DNA of 16,348 nucleotides. It comes from an uncultured bacterium (GTDB lineage: Bacteria; Bacillota; Clostridia; TANB77; CAG-508). The position numbers and the translations under genes were made by a program. The notes beneath the pieces are model-generated. The model was not told the origin of the DNA. It worked only from the letters and a program-made list of their open reading frames with translations, and made no database searches. Location of the stretch: positions 1 to 16,348 of the forward strand of contig CAJMLO010000026.1 in assembly GCA_905214245.1 (NCBI GenBank), read 5' to 3'. Shown piece after piece: positions 6,418 to 12,295 of this stretch. The stretch's first letter is position 1. The number at the start of each line of letters is the position of its first letter.

Positions 6418-7882
6418 TACAAGGTACCGAATTTGTACCAAATGAGAAGTTTATGATAATTTCATTGTCATGGACTTCTATTTTTTTAACCCATTTTTTA
6501 ATAATTTCTTTTGCTGGAACATCTTTTGAAAGTTTTAATACATCTTTTCTTAATAATTCTTTTATGTATGTAGCATCTACTTTTATATGATTTATACTTT
6601 TATTAAATAATAGTTTATCTTCCAATAATTCTTTTTGATTTTCTAATCCTGCAAGTTTAGAAGATAAAGAAATTGAAGAAATACCATTTGCAATAGCGTC
6701 AGTAATATTATCTATTTGCTTTGATATATTATCAATTTCTGTTTCAATGTGTTTAATTTCATCAAAGCTATCATTATACATTTTCTCATACTCTAATTGT
6801 ACTTTATTAACAACATTATCAATATCGGCAGAATTTAGTAATTTATCTGTTAGCAGTTTAATAACAATATCTTCTATTTCTGCTTGTTTAATAATAGGCA
6901 TATCACACTTAGTTAATTTATTTCTATTTGAACATTTATAATATCCAGTTTTATAGACATTGCCATTTTTTTCTTTTACACTTGTAGATCCAGTATAAGT
7001 TCCGCCACATTTTCCACAAGTTATAAGACCACTTAATAAATATAAGTTTTTTGAACTAGCTTCACCAGATTTTTTTGTTTTTCTTTTTTGTTGTACCATA
7101 TTAAAATCCTCCACAGAAATTATTGATGGAATAGCATCATTAAATATAAAAGCATCATTTCTTAAAATATGACTATTATGTTTGTATGCTTTATTATATA
7201 TATAAGTGCCAGTATATTTAATATTGCCTAATATATCGTATATTGAATTTTTACCGAAAGCTTTTCCTTTTTTAGTTTTATATCCAATGTTATTTAAATA
7301 TTGAGCAATATCAATTAGACTATAACCATCTAAATACTTTTCAAAAATTTTTTTAACTATAATAGCTTCTTTTTCATCAATTTCATAGTGTTTATCCACA
7401 ATTTTGTATCCTAACGGTGGAATACCACCCTGAAATTCACAGTTTTGTGCTTTTAATTTCTGAGCTCTTTTTACGTTAGAAGCTAAATTTTGAGAATAAT
7501 ATTCATCCATACCAGCAAGAAGAGTAGCCATTAATTGACCTTCTGGTGTGCTATCATCAATTGGTTGAGTAATGGATATTAGTTTTGTGCCGTTTTTCTT
7601 CAATTTATTCCTATAGTACAAACTATCCTGCACATTTCTTGCAAATCTATCAGTTTTCCAAACCAATACGCACTCAATGTTTTTATTTTTTGATGCATCA
7701 GAAATCATATTTTGAAAACTATCTCGATTATCCTTAGTTCCAGATTTAGCTTCATCACAATAGAAAGTGACTACTTCAATATCATTCTTCTGAGCATATT
7801 CATTAATCTCCATTTTTTGTTGTTCAATAGATTTCTCATCTTGCATATCTGATGAATATCTACAATAACCATAACCCAACAT
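6374..7882 (-). CDS. int: large serine recombinase (phage integrase), 502 aa
   Basis: Catalyses site-specific integration and excision through a phosphoserine intermediate. The N-terminal resolvase domain (about 1-150) opens with GYGYCRYSSDMQ, with catalytic S10 and R8, followed by KTDRFARN and the GQLMATLLAGMDEYYS helix. The Recombinase domain (about 160-265) has GGIPPLGYK and KAFGKNSIYDIL. A zinc beta-ribbon follows (CGKCGG and YYKCSNRN, then C-D-M-P), then a coiled coil, typical of large serine integrases. The ATG at 7882 is 8 bases from AAAGGA; the ATG at 7891 abuts it. It sits 32 bases after immA, apparently in one operon. The last 14 residues (MVARGRFELSTHWV) and the TGA are antisense tRNA-Met sequence, placing the attachment site at the gene's 3' end. 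Confidence 0.95.
   Translation of the reverse strand: MLGYGYCRYSSDMQDEKSIEQQKMEINEYAQKNDIEVVTFYCDEAKSGTKDNRDSFQNMISDASKNKNIECVLVWKTDRFARNVQDSLYYRNKLKKNGTKLISITQPIDDSTPEGQLMATLLAGMDEYYSQNLASNVKRAQKLKAQNCEFQGGIPPLGYKIVDKHYEIDEKEAIIVKKIFEKYLDGYSLIDIAQYLNNIGYKTKKGKAFGKNSIYDILGNIKYTGTYIYNKAYKHNSHILRNDAFIFNDAIPSIISVEDFNMVQQKRKTKKSGEASSKNLYLLSGLITCGKCGGTYTGSTSVKEKNGNVYKTGYYKCSNRNKLTKCDMPIIKQAEIEDIVIKLLTDKLLNSADIDNVVNKVQLEYEKMYNDSFDEIKHIETEIDNISKQIDNITDAIANGISSISLSSKLAGLENQKELLEDKLLFNKSINHIKVDATYIKELLRKDVLKLSKDVPAKEIIKKWVKKIEVHDNEIIINFSFGTNSVPCMVARGRFELSTHWV
6423..6439. repeat. inverted repeat next to the tRNA end, candidate phage attachment arm
   Basis: GGTAC (6423-6427) and GTACC (6435-6439) face each other six bases past the tRNA CCA. 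They lie inside the integrase coding end. Serine integrase sites carry short imperfect inverted repeats around the crossover, so this may be part of the attachment half-site. It could also be chance. Confidence 0.3.
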
Positions 7883-7914
7883 AAAAAACATCCTTTCGTA
7901 TAATGGCGTGAAAA

Positions 7915-8364
7915 TTAAATGCTAACTTGTAGCATTTCTTCTTTTGTCACAATATATCCGTATTTTTCTAAATAAAGTGCAATGCAATTGCTCATAAATT
8001 GAGCTGTAACATCAAAATATTCGGCTAATGATAAAATACTTGTCTTTCCAGATAAAATCGCTTTACGCAAATTCTCAAAAGGAACAAGAACATTGTACGC
8101 AAATTTTTTAGCTTTTCGTTCTTGTTTTGTTATAAGTTGCATATCTTGACAGTATGGCGAATATGTTGCATCGTAATAATAATGACCTATTTCTTCAGCA
8201 AGGACACATTTTTCTTCCACATAAGTTCCAATTTTATTATAATTTAAAGCAATAGCATTTATTTTATCAATATTAATAAAAGCACCATAGGCATCTTCTA
8301 TGTGCCAATCATATATTTTTATTTTTTCTTTTTCAGCTAGATCATATAAATTATTCAAGTTCAT
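7915..8364 (-). CDS. ImmA/IrrE-type metallopeptidase, 149 aa
   Basis: Related to the ImmA antirepressor protease, which cleaves phage/ICE repressors to trigger induction (family knowledge from ICEBs1). The zinc-site region is VLAEEIGHYYYD. The HExxH motif reads E57-E58-I59-G60-H61, so the first His is replaced by Glu, a variant I associate with phage members of this family. A downstream acidic/helical segment (KQERKAKKFAYNVLVPFENL) matches the conserved ExxA-type third-ligand helix, and the C-terminus has the usual AEYFDVTAQFM HTH-like helix. The ATG at 8364 has AGGAG upstream. It lies just upstream of the integrase (32 bases) on the same strand, but is separated from the repressor by the DUF4393 gene and a reversed small gene. 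Its likely target is the repressor at 9422-9772. Confidence 0.88.
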   Translation of the reverse strand: MNLNNLYDLAEKEKIKIYDWHIEDAYGAFINIDKINAIALNYNKIGTYVEEKCVLAEEIGHYYYDATYSPYCQDMQLITKQERKAKKFAYNVLVPFENLRKAILSGKTSILSLAEYFDVTAQFMSNCIALYLEKYGYIVTKEEMLQVSI

Positions 8365-8379
8365 TTGTTTTTTCTCCTA

Positions 8380-8408
8380 TGTACAAAATATATAAAAAAG
8401 TATATAAT
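8380..8408 (+). promoter_or_regulatory. possible promoter for the embedded small gene
   Basis: TGTACA (8380-8385, four of six consensus bases), 17-base spacer, TATAAT (8403-8408), 22 bases before the ATG at 8431. The -10 is perfect and the -35 weak. It overlaps the upstream region of immA on the other strand. Confidence 0.5.
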
Positions 8409-8430
8409 ATAAACAGAGAGGTGGTTAAAT

Positions 8431-8628
8431 ATGTGGATATTATATATAATTTTCACTGCTATATGTTGTTTGATAACGTATAAAATTACATGTTATCAAT
8501 GTCTTAAACTTGAAGAAAATAATAGCAAAGGGTTTGATATACATCAAGAATATATATGCAAAGCATTAGATGAAATTGCTAAAATAAAGACAGATGTAAA
8601 TCAAATTAAGAAAGACATATATCAATGA
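8431..8628 (+). CDS. small membrane protein, 65 aa, reversed inside the lysogeny block
   Basis: Not recognised. Residues 1-22 are a hydrophobic helix (MWILYIIFTAICCLITYKIT, shown only in part) with several Cys. Residues about 26-65 are polar and heptad-like (ALDEIAKIKTDVNQIKKDIY), suggesting a single-pass membrane protein with a short coiled coil facing the cytoplasm. GAGAGGTGG at 8416-8424 is a good ribosome site and a perfect TATAAT lies upstream. It runs against its neighbours: divergent from immA and convergent with the DUF4393 gene, whose last 23 bases it overlaps. A small membrane protein expressed from a lysogen at this position could be a superinfection-exclusion or toxin-like peptide, but that is only positional inference. 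Confidence 0.7.
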   Translation: MWILYIIFTAICCLITYKITCYQCLKLEENNSKGFDIHQEYICKALDEIAKIKTDVNQIKKDIYQ

Positions 8629-9421
8629 AATTCTTTCCGAAACTTGTAAGTCTAACAATACCTTTAGAGTAAGTTAATTTTTGCCCTTCTTGTAGTTTAT
8701 AATTAGATTTAACACAATCAAATAGAGAATTGTATTCTTTATTTGCTAAAGAAGACGTATAATATTTTTCATAGTTTTGTTCTATAAGTCTGTGCATCTT
8801 GAGTGTGTCTGTTACCAATGAATCCAACTTGGACATACCAAAAGAAGTAGTTTTAGAAAATTCGTTATATTTATAATTGTAAATAATATATTGGTTTAAT
8901 GGTATGCTACCCTCTGTATTTTGTTCTTCTAACTCAAGCGAAATAGAACAAAACCTTCCATTAAATTTTTTCAAGTTTGTTAAAAATTCTGCATCTTCTT
9001 TTGAAAGTTGTTTTACAATTTCAATATATGAAGGCAAAACTCTATTTTGTTTTCTGTTATCCATATCAGATAATAAGATATTAGTAAACATTTCTTTTAT
9101 ATGTTCTTCATCTAGGTTATATTTTAATCCTTCCATAGTAGGACCTAAAATATTAACTTTAGGTGAGACTAAATTTTCCATCGGAATTTGCTGAACTCTT
9201 TCTTCAAGAGTCATAACGTATCTTTGCAATTTGTCTTTAGCATATAAATTATACTTTTGCATGGGATATAATAATGTATTATGAATAAAGTCTATAAAAG
9301 TGGTGACAATATCACTTGAACTCTTAGCAGGTTTTTTTAGTGCATCATTATATGCAGATTCAACAGTTGACGTTAAATCTAATTTAACCTCAGCTTTAGT
9401 TTCGACAATTGGTTCTTTCAT
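8606..9421 (-). CDS. DUF4393 / Abi-alpha family protein, 271 aa, candidate phage-exclusion factor
   Basis: Residues about 15-215 match the DUF4393 (Abi_alpha) family: an N-terminal helical part with AYNDALKKPAKSSSDIV, an LYPMQKYNLYAKDKLQRY segment, the PMENLVSPKVNILGPTMEGL core, and EHIKEMFTNILLSDMDNR followed by SYIEIVKQLSKEDAEFL. By family knowledge these proteins are linked to abortive infection; the biochemical activity is not known to me. The ATG at 9421-9419 abuts the repressor stop codon (TAA then ATG with no gap), so it is translationally coupled to the repressor and should be made in the lysogen. This is a classic place for a prophage-encoded defence gene. Its 3' end overlaps the convergent small gene at 8606-8628. 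Confidence 0.8.
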   Translation of the reverse strand: MKEPIVETKAEVKLDLTSTVESAYNDALKKPAKSSSDIVTTFIDFIHNTLLYPMQKYNLYAKDKLQRYVMTLEERVQQIPMENLVSPKVNILGPTMEGLKYNLDEEHIKEMFTNILLSDMDNRKQNRVLPSYIEIVKQLSKEDAEFLTNLKKFNGRFCSISLELEEQNTEGSIPLNQYIIYNYKYNEFSKTTSFGMSKLDSLVTDTLKMHRLIEQNYEKYYTSSLANKEYNSLFDCVKSNYKLQEGQKLTYSKGIVRLTSFGKNFIDICLS

Positions 9422-9772
9422 TTATTTATCACTCTTATCCTTCTTATTATCCTTCATAATAACTTCTATCAAACTTTTAATTTGTTCTTTTTGCGTTTCT
9501 GTTGGTGGATTATAATCCTTCATATTAAATCCTATTTTGGCAAGTCCTAATGGATCTTCTTCTTGTTTCTCTGGGTTGCGTATATCTGATTTGCCTAATA
9601 TGTAATCTATACTACAATTAAATATTTCAGATAATTTTACAAGAACTTCTAAACTTGGTTTTCTATCACCTTTTTCGTACATAGCAATGGTACTTTTAGC
9701 GCCTTCTAATTTGTCAGCTAATTCTTGTTGAGTCATATTTAATTCTTCTCTTAAAAATTTTATTCTGTTCAT
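9422..9772 (-). CDS. phage repressor, XRE/CI-like, 116 aa
   Basis: Maintains lysogeny by binding the operators between 9800 and 9940. Residues 1-60 are an XRE helix-turn-helix domain: MNRIKFLREELNMTQQELAD, the turn LEGAKSTIAMYEKGDRKPS, and the closing helix VKLSEIFNCSIDYILGKSD. The C-terminal ~50 residues are polar with a helix (TETQKEQIKSLIEVIMKD) and lack the LexA-type Ser/Lys peptidase. Induction therefore probably relies on the ImmA-like protease rather than RecA-stimulated self-cleavage. The ATG at 9772 has AGGAGGT 7 bases upstream; a longer frame from 9790 does not. It is divergent from the Cro-like gene and directly coupled to the DUF4393 gene. Confidence 0.9.
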   Translation of the reverse strand: MNRIKFLREELNMTQQELADKLEGAKSTIAMYEKGDRKPSLEVLVKLSEIFNCSIDYILGKSDIRNPEKQEEDPLGLAKIGFNMKDYNPPTETQKEQIKSLIEVIMKDNKKDKSDK

Positions 9773-9794
9773 AATAGAACCTCCTAACACAAAT

Positions 9795-9937
9795 ATTATA
9801 GCACACTATGAGTGCACTACACAAGGGAAAATGAAAAAAAGTTTACTTAGAGTATCAAGGCTTACAAAAGAAATAAAAAATTTTTTTAAAAAAAGTATTG
9901 ACAGTTCACTTTAAGTATAATATACTATGAGTGAACT
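9795..9937. promoter_or_regulatory. divergent lysogeny/early operator region
   Basis: A 14-bp element occurs as ACTATGAGTGCACT (9805-9818) and ACTATGAGTGAACT (9924-9937), one mismatch apart. An inverted copy with three mismatches, AGTTCACTTTAAGT, lies at 9903-9916. The left copy is beside a TATAAT on the minus strand (9795-9800), the probable repressor promoter. The other two straddle the -35 and -10 of the Cro-side promoter. This is the expected layout for repressor/Cro binding sites. The stretch 9840-9897 between them is A-rich with no other obvious signal. Confidence 0.75.
9898..9926 (+). promoter_or_regulatory. early rightward promoter (Cro side)
   Basis: TTGACA (9898-9903), 17-base spacer, TATACT (9921-9926). 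Operator copies overlap both boxes. A second TATAAT at 9916-9921 is too close to the -35 to be used with it. The GAGGAGG ribosome site and ATG at 9961 follow. Confidence 0.8.
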
Positions 9938-9960
9938 TAAAGAGAGGAGGAAAAAAATAA

Positions 9961-10155
9961 ATGGCAAGAGAAAACCTTAGAAAATATAGAATATCTATAA
10001 ATAAAACACAAAAAGAGATGGCTAAAATATGGGGAATAACATTGTCTTTTTATAAACAAATAGAATGTGGAGCTAAAAATCCAAGCGTTCAAAAAATAAG
10101 AGATTTTAAGAAATATTTTCCTATGGCTAATACGGATGAAATTTTTTTATCCTAA
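9961..10155 (+). CDS. Cro-like XRE helix-turn-helix protein, 64 aa
   Basis: A single-domain HTH protein: ENLRKYRISINKTQKEMAKI, then WGITLSFYKQIECGAKNPSV as turn and recognition helix, then IRDFKKYFPMANTDEIFLS. Length and divergent position next to the repressor fit the lytic-side regulator (Cro functional analogue) that competes for the shared operators. It is the first plus-strand early gene, driven by the promoter at 9898-9926 and preceded by GAGGAGG. An additional operator-like element lies just past its stop (10157-10164), suggesting control also of the genes downstream. The assignment as Cro rather than an activator is by position. Confidence 0.85.
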   Translation: MARENLRKYRISINKTQKEMAKIWGITLSFYKQIECGAKNPSVQKIRDFKKYFPMANTDEIFLS

Positions 10156-10156
10156 A

Positions 10157-10221
10157 AGTTCACTAAAAGAAAACTAAAAATCTTTAATAAAATACTTGAC
10201 AACTTAAAACTACGTTTTAAG
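10157..10221 (+). promoter_or_regulatory. second early control region: operator-like element, -35 box and perfect dyad
   Basis: AGTTCACT at 10157-10164 repeats the first eight bases of the operator copy at 9903. TTGACA at 10196-10201 is a perfect -35, but I see no good -10 at 17 bases. It is followed at once by the perfect dyad CTTAAAAC-TAC-GTTTTAAG (10203-10221). The dyad may be an operator or a binding site for the Cro-like protein. Between the Cro-like stop (10155) and the next gene (10264) nothing else is seen. Confidence 0.5.
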
Positions 10222-10263
10222 AACTTAAAAAATTAATCGTAAGATAAACAAAAGGAGGCAAAA

Positions 10264-10350
10264 GTGGAAGAATTTATTGAAGACATGGCAAGATGGATAG
10301 CAATGACAATACATGAAAATCTTGAGAAGGGAGGAAAAACAAATGAGTAA
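10264..10350 (+). CDS. mini-protein, 28 aa (GTG start)
   Basis: Translation gives an acidic-amphipathic peptide, VEEFIEDMARWIAMTIHEN followed by LEKGGKTNE. An AAAGGAGG ribosome site (10252-10259) is well spaced from the GTG. The stop overlaps the next start by 8 bases (ATGAGTAA), and its own 3' end carries the GGGAGG ribosome site of the next gene, so the two are coupled. Function unknown. The strong ribosome site is the main evidence that it is expressed. Confidence 0.5.
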   Translation: MEEFIEDMARWIAMTIHENLEKGGKTNE

Positions 10351-10477
10351 AAGAGAAAGAAATTTTTACTGTAAAGTAGGACAAGCAGTATGTAATCTAG
10401 CGGGAACATTTTTATTCTTTGCAGTACCACTTGCATTTTGTGGGTTAGCACAATGTATATGCAACATTATTTTATAA
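10343..10477 (+). CDS. small membrane protein, 44 aa, Cys-containing
   Basis: The N-terminal 13 residues are basic (MSKRERNFYCKVG). The rest is one long hydrophobic stretch, with the core LAGTFLFFAVPLAFCGLA, consistent with a single transmembrane helix. Five Cys residues are spread through the protein. The start is supported by AAGGGAGG (10328-10335) upstream. It overlaps the 28-aa gene by 8 bases. Early phage position, unknown role. Confidence 0.6.
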   Translation: MSKRERNFYCKVGQAVCNLAGTFLFFAVPLAFCGLAQCICNIIL

Positions 10478-10493
10478 GAGGGAGAGAAGTACA

Positions 10494-10580
10494 ATGGATA
10501 AATTAGATAAAAGCTATATATGGCACATTATAACATTAACGAAAATGAAATTAAATTTAAAAGAATTGAGAAAGGGGTGA
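10494..10580 (+). CDS. mini-protein, 28 aa
   Basis: Basic peptide MDKLDKSYIWHIITLTKMK ending LNLKELRKG. GAGGGAGAG (10478-10486) is the ribosome site. Its last codons supply the AAAGGGG ribosome site of the next gene, which starts 4 bases after its stop. Position and spacing fit the dense early operon, but there is no family recognition. Confidence 0.45.
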   Translation: MDKLDKSYIWHIITLTKMKLNLKELRKG

Positions 10581-10584
10581 GAAT

Positions 10585-10854
10585 ATGGAATATGTAGTAA
10601 TAACAATGTTTGGTATCTTTGTAGGAATAGCAACAGCAAGTTATATGTTTGTCAACGAGCTAAACAAAAAAGAAAGATTAATATTAAATCAAAAAGCTAT
10701 GATAAAAAACAGAGATGCAATAATTGATGAACAAAACAAAATAGTAAATAAAATAAAAAGAATATTAAAAGCTGACAAAATTTTTACAGAAAAATTCGAC
10801 GAAATAAAAGAACTATTTGAAGAAGCCAATCAAACAAATAGTTCTAATAAATAA
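10585..10854 (+). CDS. membrane-anchored coiled-coil protein, 89 aa
   Basis: Residues 3-23 are a hydrophobic helix (VVITMFGIFVGIATASYMFV). Residues about 26-80 are strongly charged with heptad-like spacing (KAMIKNRDAIIDEQNKIVNK and TEKFDEIKELFEEAN), so a single-pass membrane protein with a cytoplasmic coiled coil is likely. AAAGGGGTGA precedes the ATG. It resembles in layout the small membrane gene in the lysogeny block (8431-8628) but not in sequence. Early phage gene of unknown function. Confidence 0.7.
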   Translation: MEYVVITMFGIFVGIATASYMFVNELNKKERLILNQKAMIKNRDAIIDEQNKIVNKIKRILKADKIFTEKFDEIKELFEEANQTNSSNK

Positions 10855-10907
10855 AAATTTATCAAAAAGTATATGTTTATTTTAACATATTAAGAAAGGA
10901 ATGTCAA

Positions 10908-11123
10908 ATGGATTATCAAGATAAATATGATGAGTTAGATAATATTATATCAAGCTTGGATATTCTTATAGATGAAATATCAGATAAAAATTATATAGAA
11001 CAGTTACAAGAAATAAAGTATGAAGCAGAAGCTGAAATGCAGGAAGTAGATGAGAAATTACAAGAAGAATATAGGAAAGAAGAATGTACAAGAGAACAAG
11101 AATATTTAAGGGAGGCAATCTAA
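10908..11123 (+). CDS. acidic coiled-coil protein, 71 aa
   Basis: Highly acidic and helical (DKYDELDNIISSLDILIDEI, then a Glu-rich heptad segment to the end). AAGAAAGGAATG precedes the ATG with an AAAGGA ribosome site. Its TAA shares its last A with the ATG of the next gene (TAATG), giving translational coupling. The 50 bases before it (10855-10907) hold no other signal I can name. Unknown phage early protein. Confidence 0.65.
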   Translation: MDYQDKYDELDNIISSLDILIDEISDKNYIEQLQEIKYEAEAEMQEVDEKLQEEYRKEECTREQEYLREAI

Positions 11124-11308
11124 TGGATGAACAAAAATATAGTGAAGTAATAAAAAAGTACAGTTTCGAGCAATTAGTTTATGAAAGAGTAATTTTAGAT
11201 AAACAGAAAAACAATTTATACATACAAGATAAAGAATTGAAGGAAGAGTTTGAAAGAAGATTAGAACTAAATAGAGGTAAGAGTTTAGAGAATAAGGAGG
11301 AAAATTAA
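11123..11308 (+). CDS. small coiled-coil protein, 61 aa
   Basis: Charged helical protein beginning MDEQKYSEVIKKYSFEQLVY. The ATG at 11123 is chosen because GGGAGG (11110-11115) is well placed, and it overlaps the previous stop as TAATG; a longer frame from 11084 has no ribosome site. It is followed 2 bases later by the SSB-like gene, whose AAGGAGG lies inside its 3' end. Possible accessory of the recombination/replication module by position only. Confidence 0.65.
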   Translation: MDEQKYSEVIKKYSFEQLVYERVILDKQKNNLYIQDKELKEEFERRLELNRGKSLENKEEN

Positions 11309-11310
11309 TT

Positions 11311-11946
11311 ATGAGTATGATAGCAAGTGATAATGGAGGACAAGTAATACCAAAACTTGAAGGAGGAGTATATCCAGCAATATCTAGTGCAATTATAGAT
11401 TTGGGATTACAAACGAGTGAGAAATTTCAGAAGACACAAAGAAAATTTATGATGATATGGACAATAAAAGGAGAGGAAATAGAAGTAAATGGAGAAATGA
11501 TTCCAAGGACGATGTCGAAGGAATATAGTTTTAGTTTAAATGAAAAGAGCACATTAAGAAAAGATTTACAGTCATGGAGAGGTAAAGTCTTTACAGATGA
11601 AGAATTAAAGGGATTTAATTTATTAAATATATTAAATAAACCATGTCAGCTACAAATTATTTTGGAAGAAAAGAATGGAAAACAATACAATAATATAGCA
11701 GGAATAATGTCATTGCCAAAAGGAACAGAAATAGAACAATTAAGTGATACATATTATTTTGATATAGAAGATGAAGCAACATATGTAAATTGGATCAGAA
11801 TACCTAATTGGATACAGGAGAGAATAAAGAAAGCAGATAATTATACAAAAACAAATTTGGAGAAATTTGTAATGGAATATGAAAACAATGTAAAAGAAGT
11901 TAAAGCAGACAATGATTTAAGCACGAAAGATGATTTACCATTTTAG
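11311..11946 (+). CDS. NGO0469-family phage replication protein, SSB-like, 211 aa
   Basis: I recognise the NGO0469-type family, annotated in phages as a replication initiation protein. Supporting motifs are the start MSMIASDNGGQ, the VYPAISSAIIDLGLQT strand, then LNEKSTLRKDLQSWRGKVFTD (split here), GFNLLNILNKPCQLQI and the KQYNNIAGIMSLPKG strand. The pattern resembles an OB-fold ssDNA-binding protein. The C-terminus is an acidic linker ending in DDLPF, closely matching the bacterial SSB tail (D-D-D-[IL]-P-F) that recruits repair and replication proteins. I infer that it coats single-stranded phage DNA and recruits partners. AAGGAGG precedes it. Neighbours are a coiled-coil protein, an HNH nuclease and the replication initiator/loader pair. 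Confidence 0.75.
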   Translation: MSMIASDNGGQVIPKLEGGVYPAISSAIIDLGLQTSEKFQKTQRKFMMIWTIKGEEIEVNGEMIPRTMSKEYSFSLNEKSTLRKDLQSWRGKVFTDEELKGFNLLNILNKPCQLQIILEEKNGKQYNNIAGIMSLPKGTEIEQLSDTYYFDIEDEATYVNWIRIPNWIQERIKKADNYTKTNLEKFVMEYENNVKEVKADNDLSTKDDLPF

Positions 11947-11955
11947 GAGTTAATT

Positions 11956-12294
11956 ATGTGGAATGATATAGAACAAGCAATGGAAGATTTGCAAAAGACG
12001 TTAAGCAATTATAAGGAATACCAGAAAGATTATGCAAAAAAAGAGTACGAATATAGAGTAACATTATCGAAAGAATTAGTAAGGCTTCGAGCAGAAGGAC
12101 AAGCAGTAACCCATTTAGCAGATATAGCAAGAGGAGAAGAACATATTGCCAAATTAAGATTAAGCCGAGATATAGCAGAGGGATTAGTTAGAAGTGCAGA
12201 AGAAGGAATCAACTTCTATAAATTAAAAATCCGAGAACTGGAGAATCAATATAGCAGAGAATATGGAAATCCGAGAGCAGGTTTTGGAGGTTAA
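11956..12294 (+). CDS. phage coiled-coil protein, 112 aa
   Basis: Not recognised by function. Almost wholly helical and charged: residues 1-50 (MWNDIEQAMEDLQKTLSNYK onwards) and 60-100 (GEEHIAKLRLSRDIAEGLVR onwards) form two long amphipathic helices, followed by a Gly-rich tail (RAGFGG). AGGAG at 11945-11949, overlapping the previous stop, is its ribosome site, and it ends one base before the next ATG. It has three CGA arginine codons and a higher GC content than adjacent genes, hinting at separate acquisition. The position between the SSB-like protein and the HNH nuclease suggests a DNA-metabolism role. Confidence 0.75.
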   Translation: MWNDIEQAMEDLQKTLSNYKEYQKDYAKKEYEYRVTLSKELVRLRAEGQAVTHLADIARGEEHIAKLRLSRDIAEGLVRSAEEGINFYKLKIRELENQYSREYGNPRAGFGG

Positions 12295-12295
12295 G

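Noticed and set aside
8904..9194. Plus-strand frame within the DUF4393 gene
   Set aside because: Antisense shadow; no ribosome site or family features.
10233..10451. Minus-strand frame over the mini-gene cluster
   Set aside because: The plus-strand ORFs there have ribosome sites and coupled starts; this one has neither.
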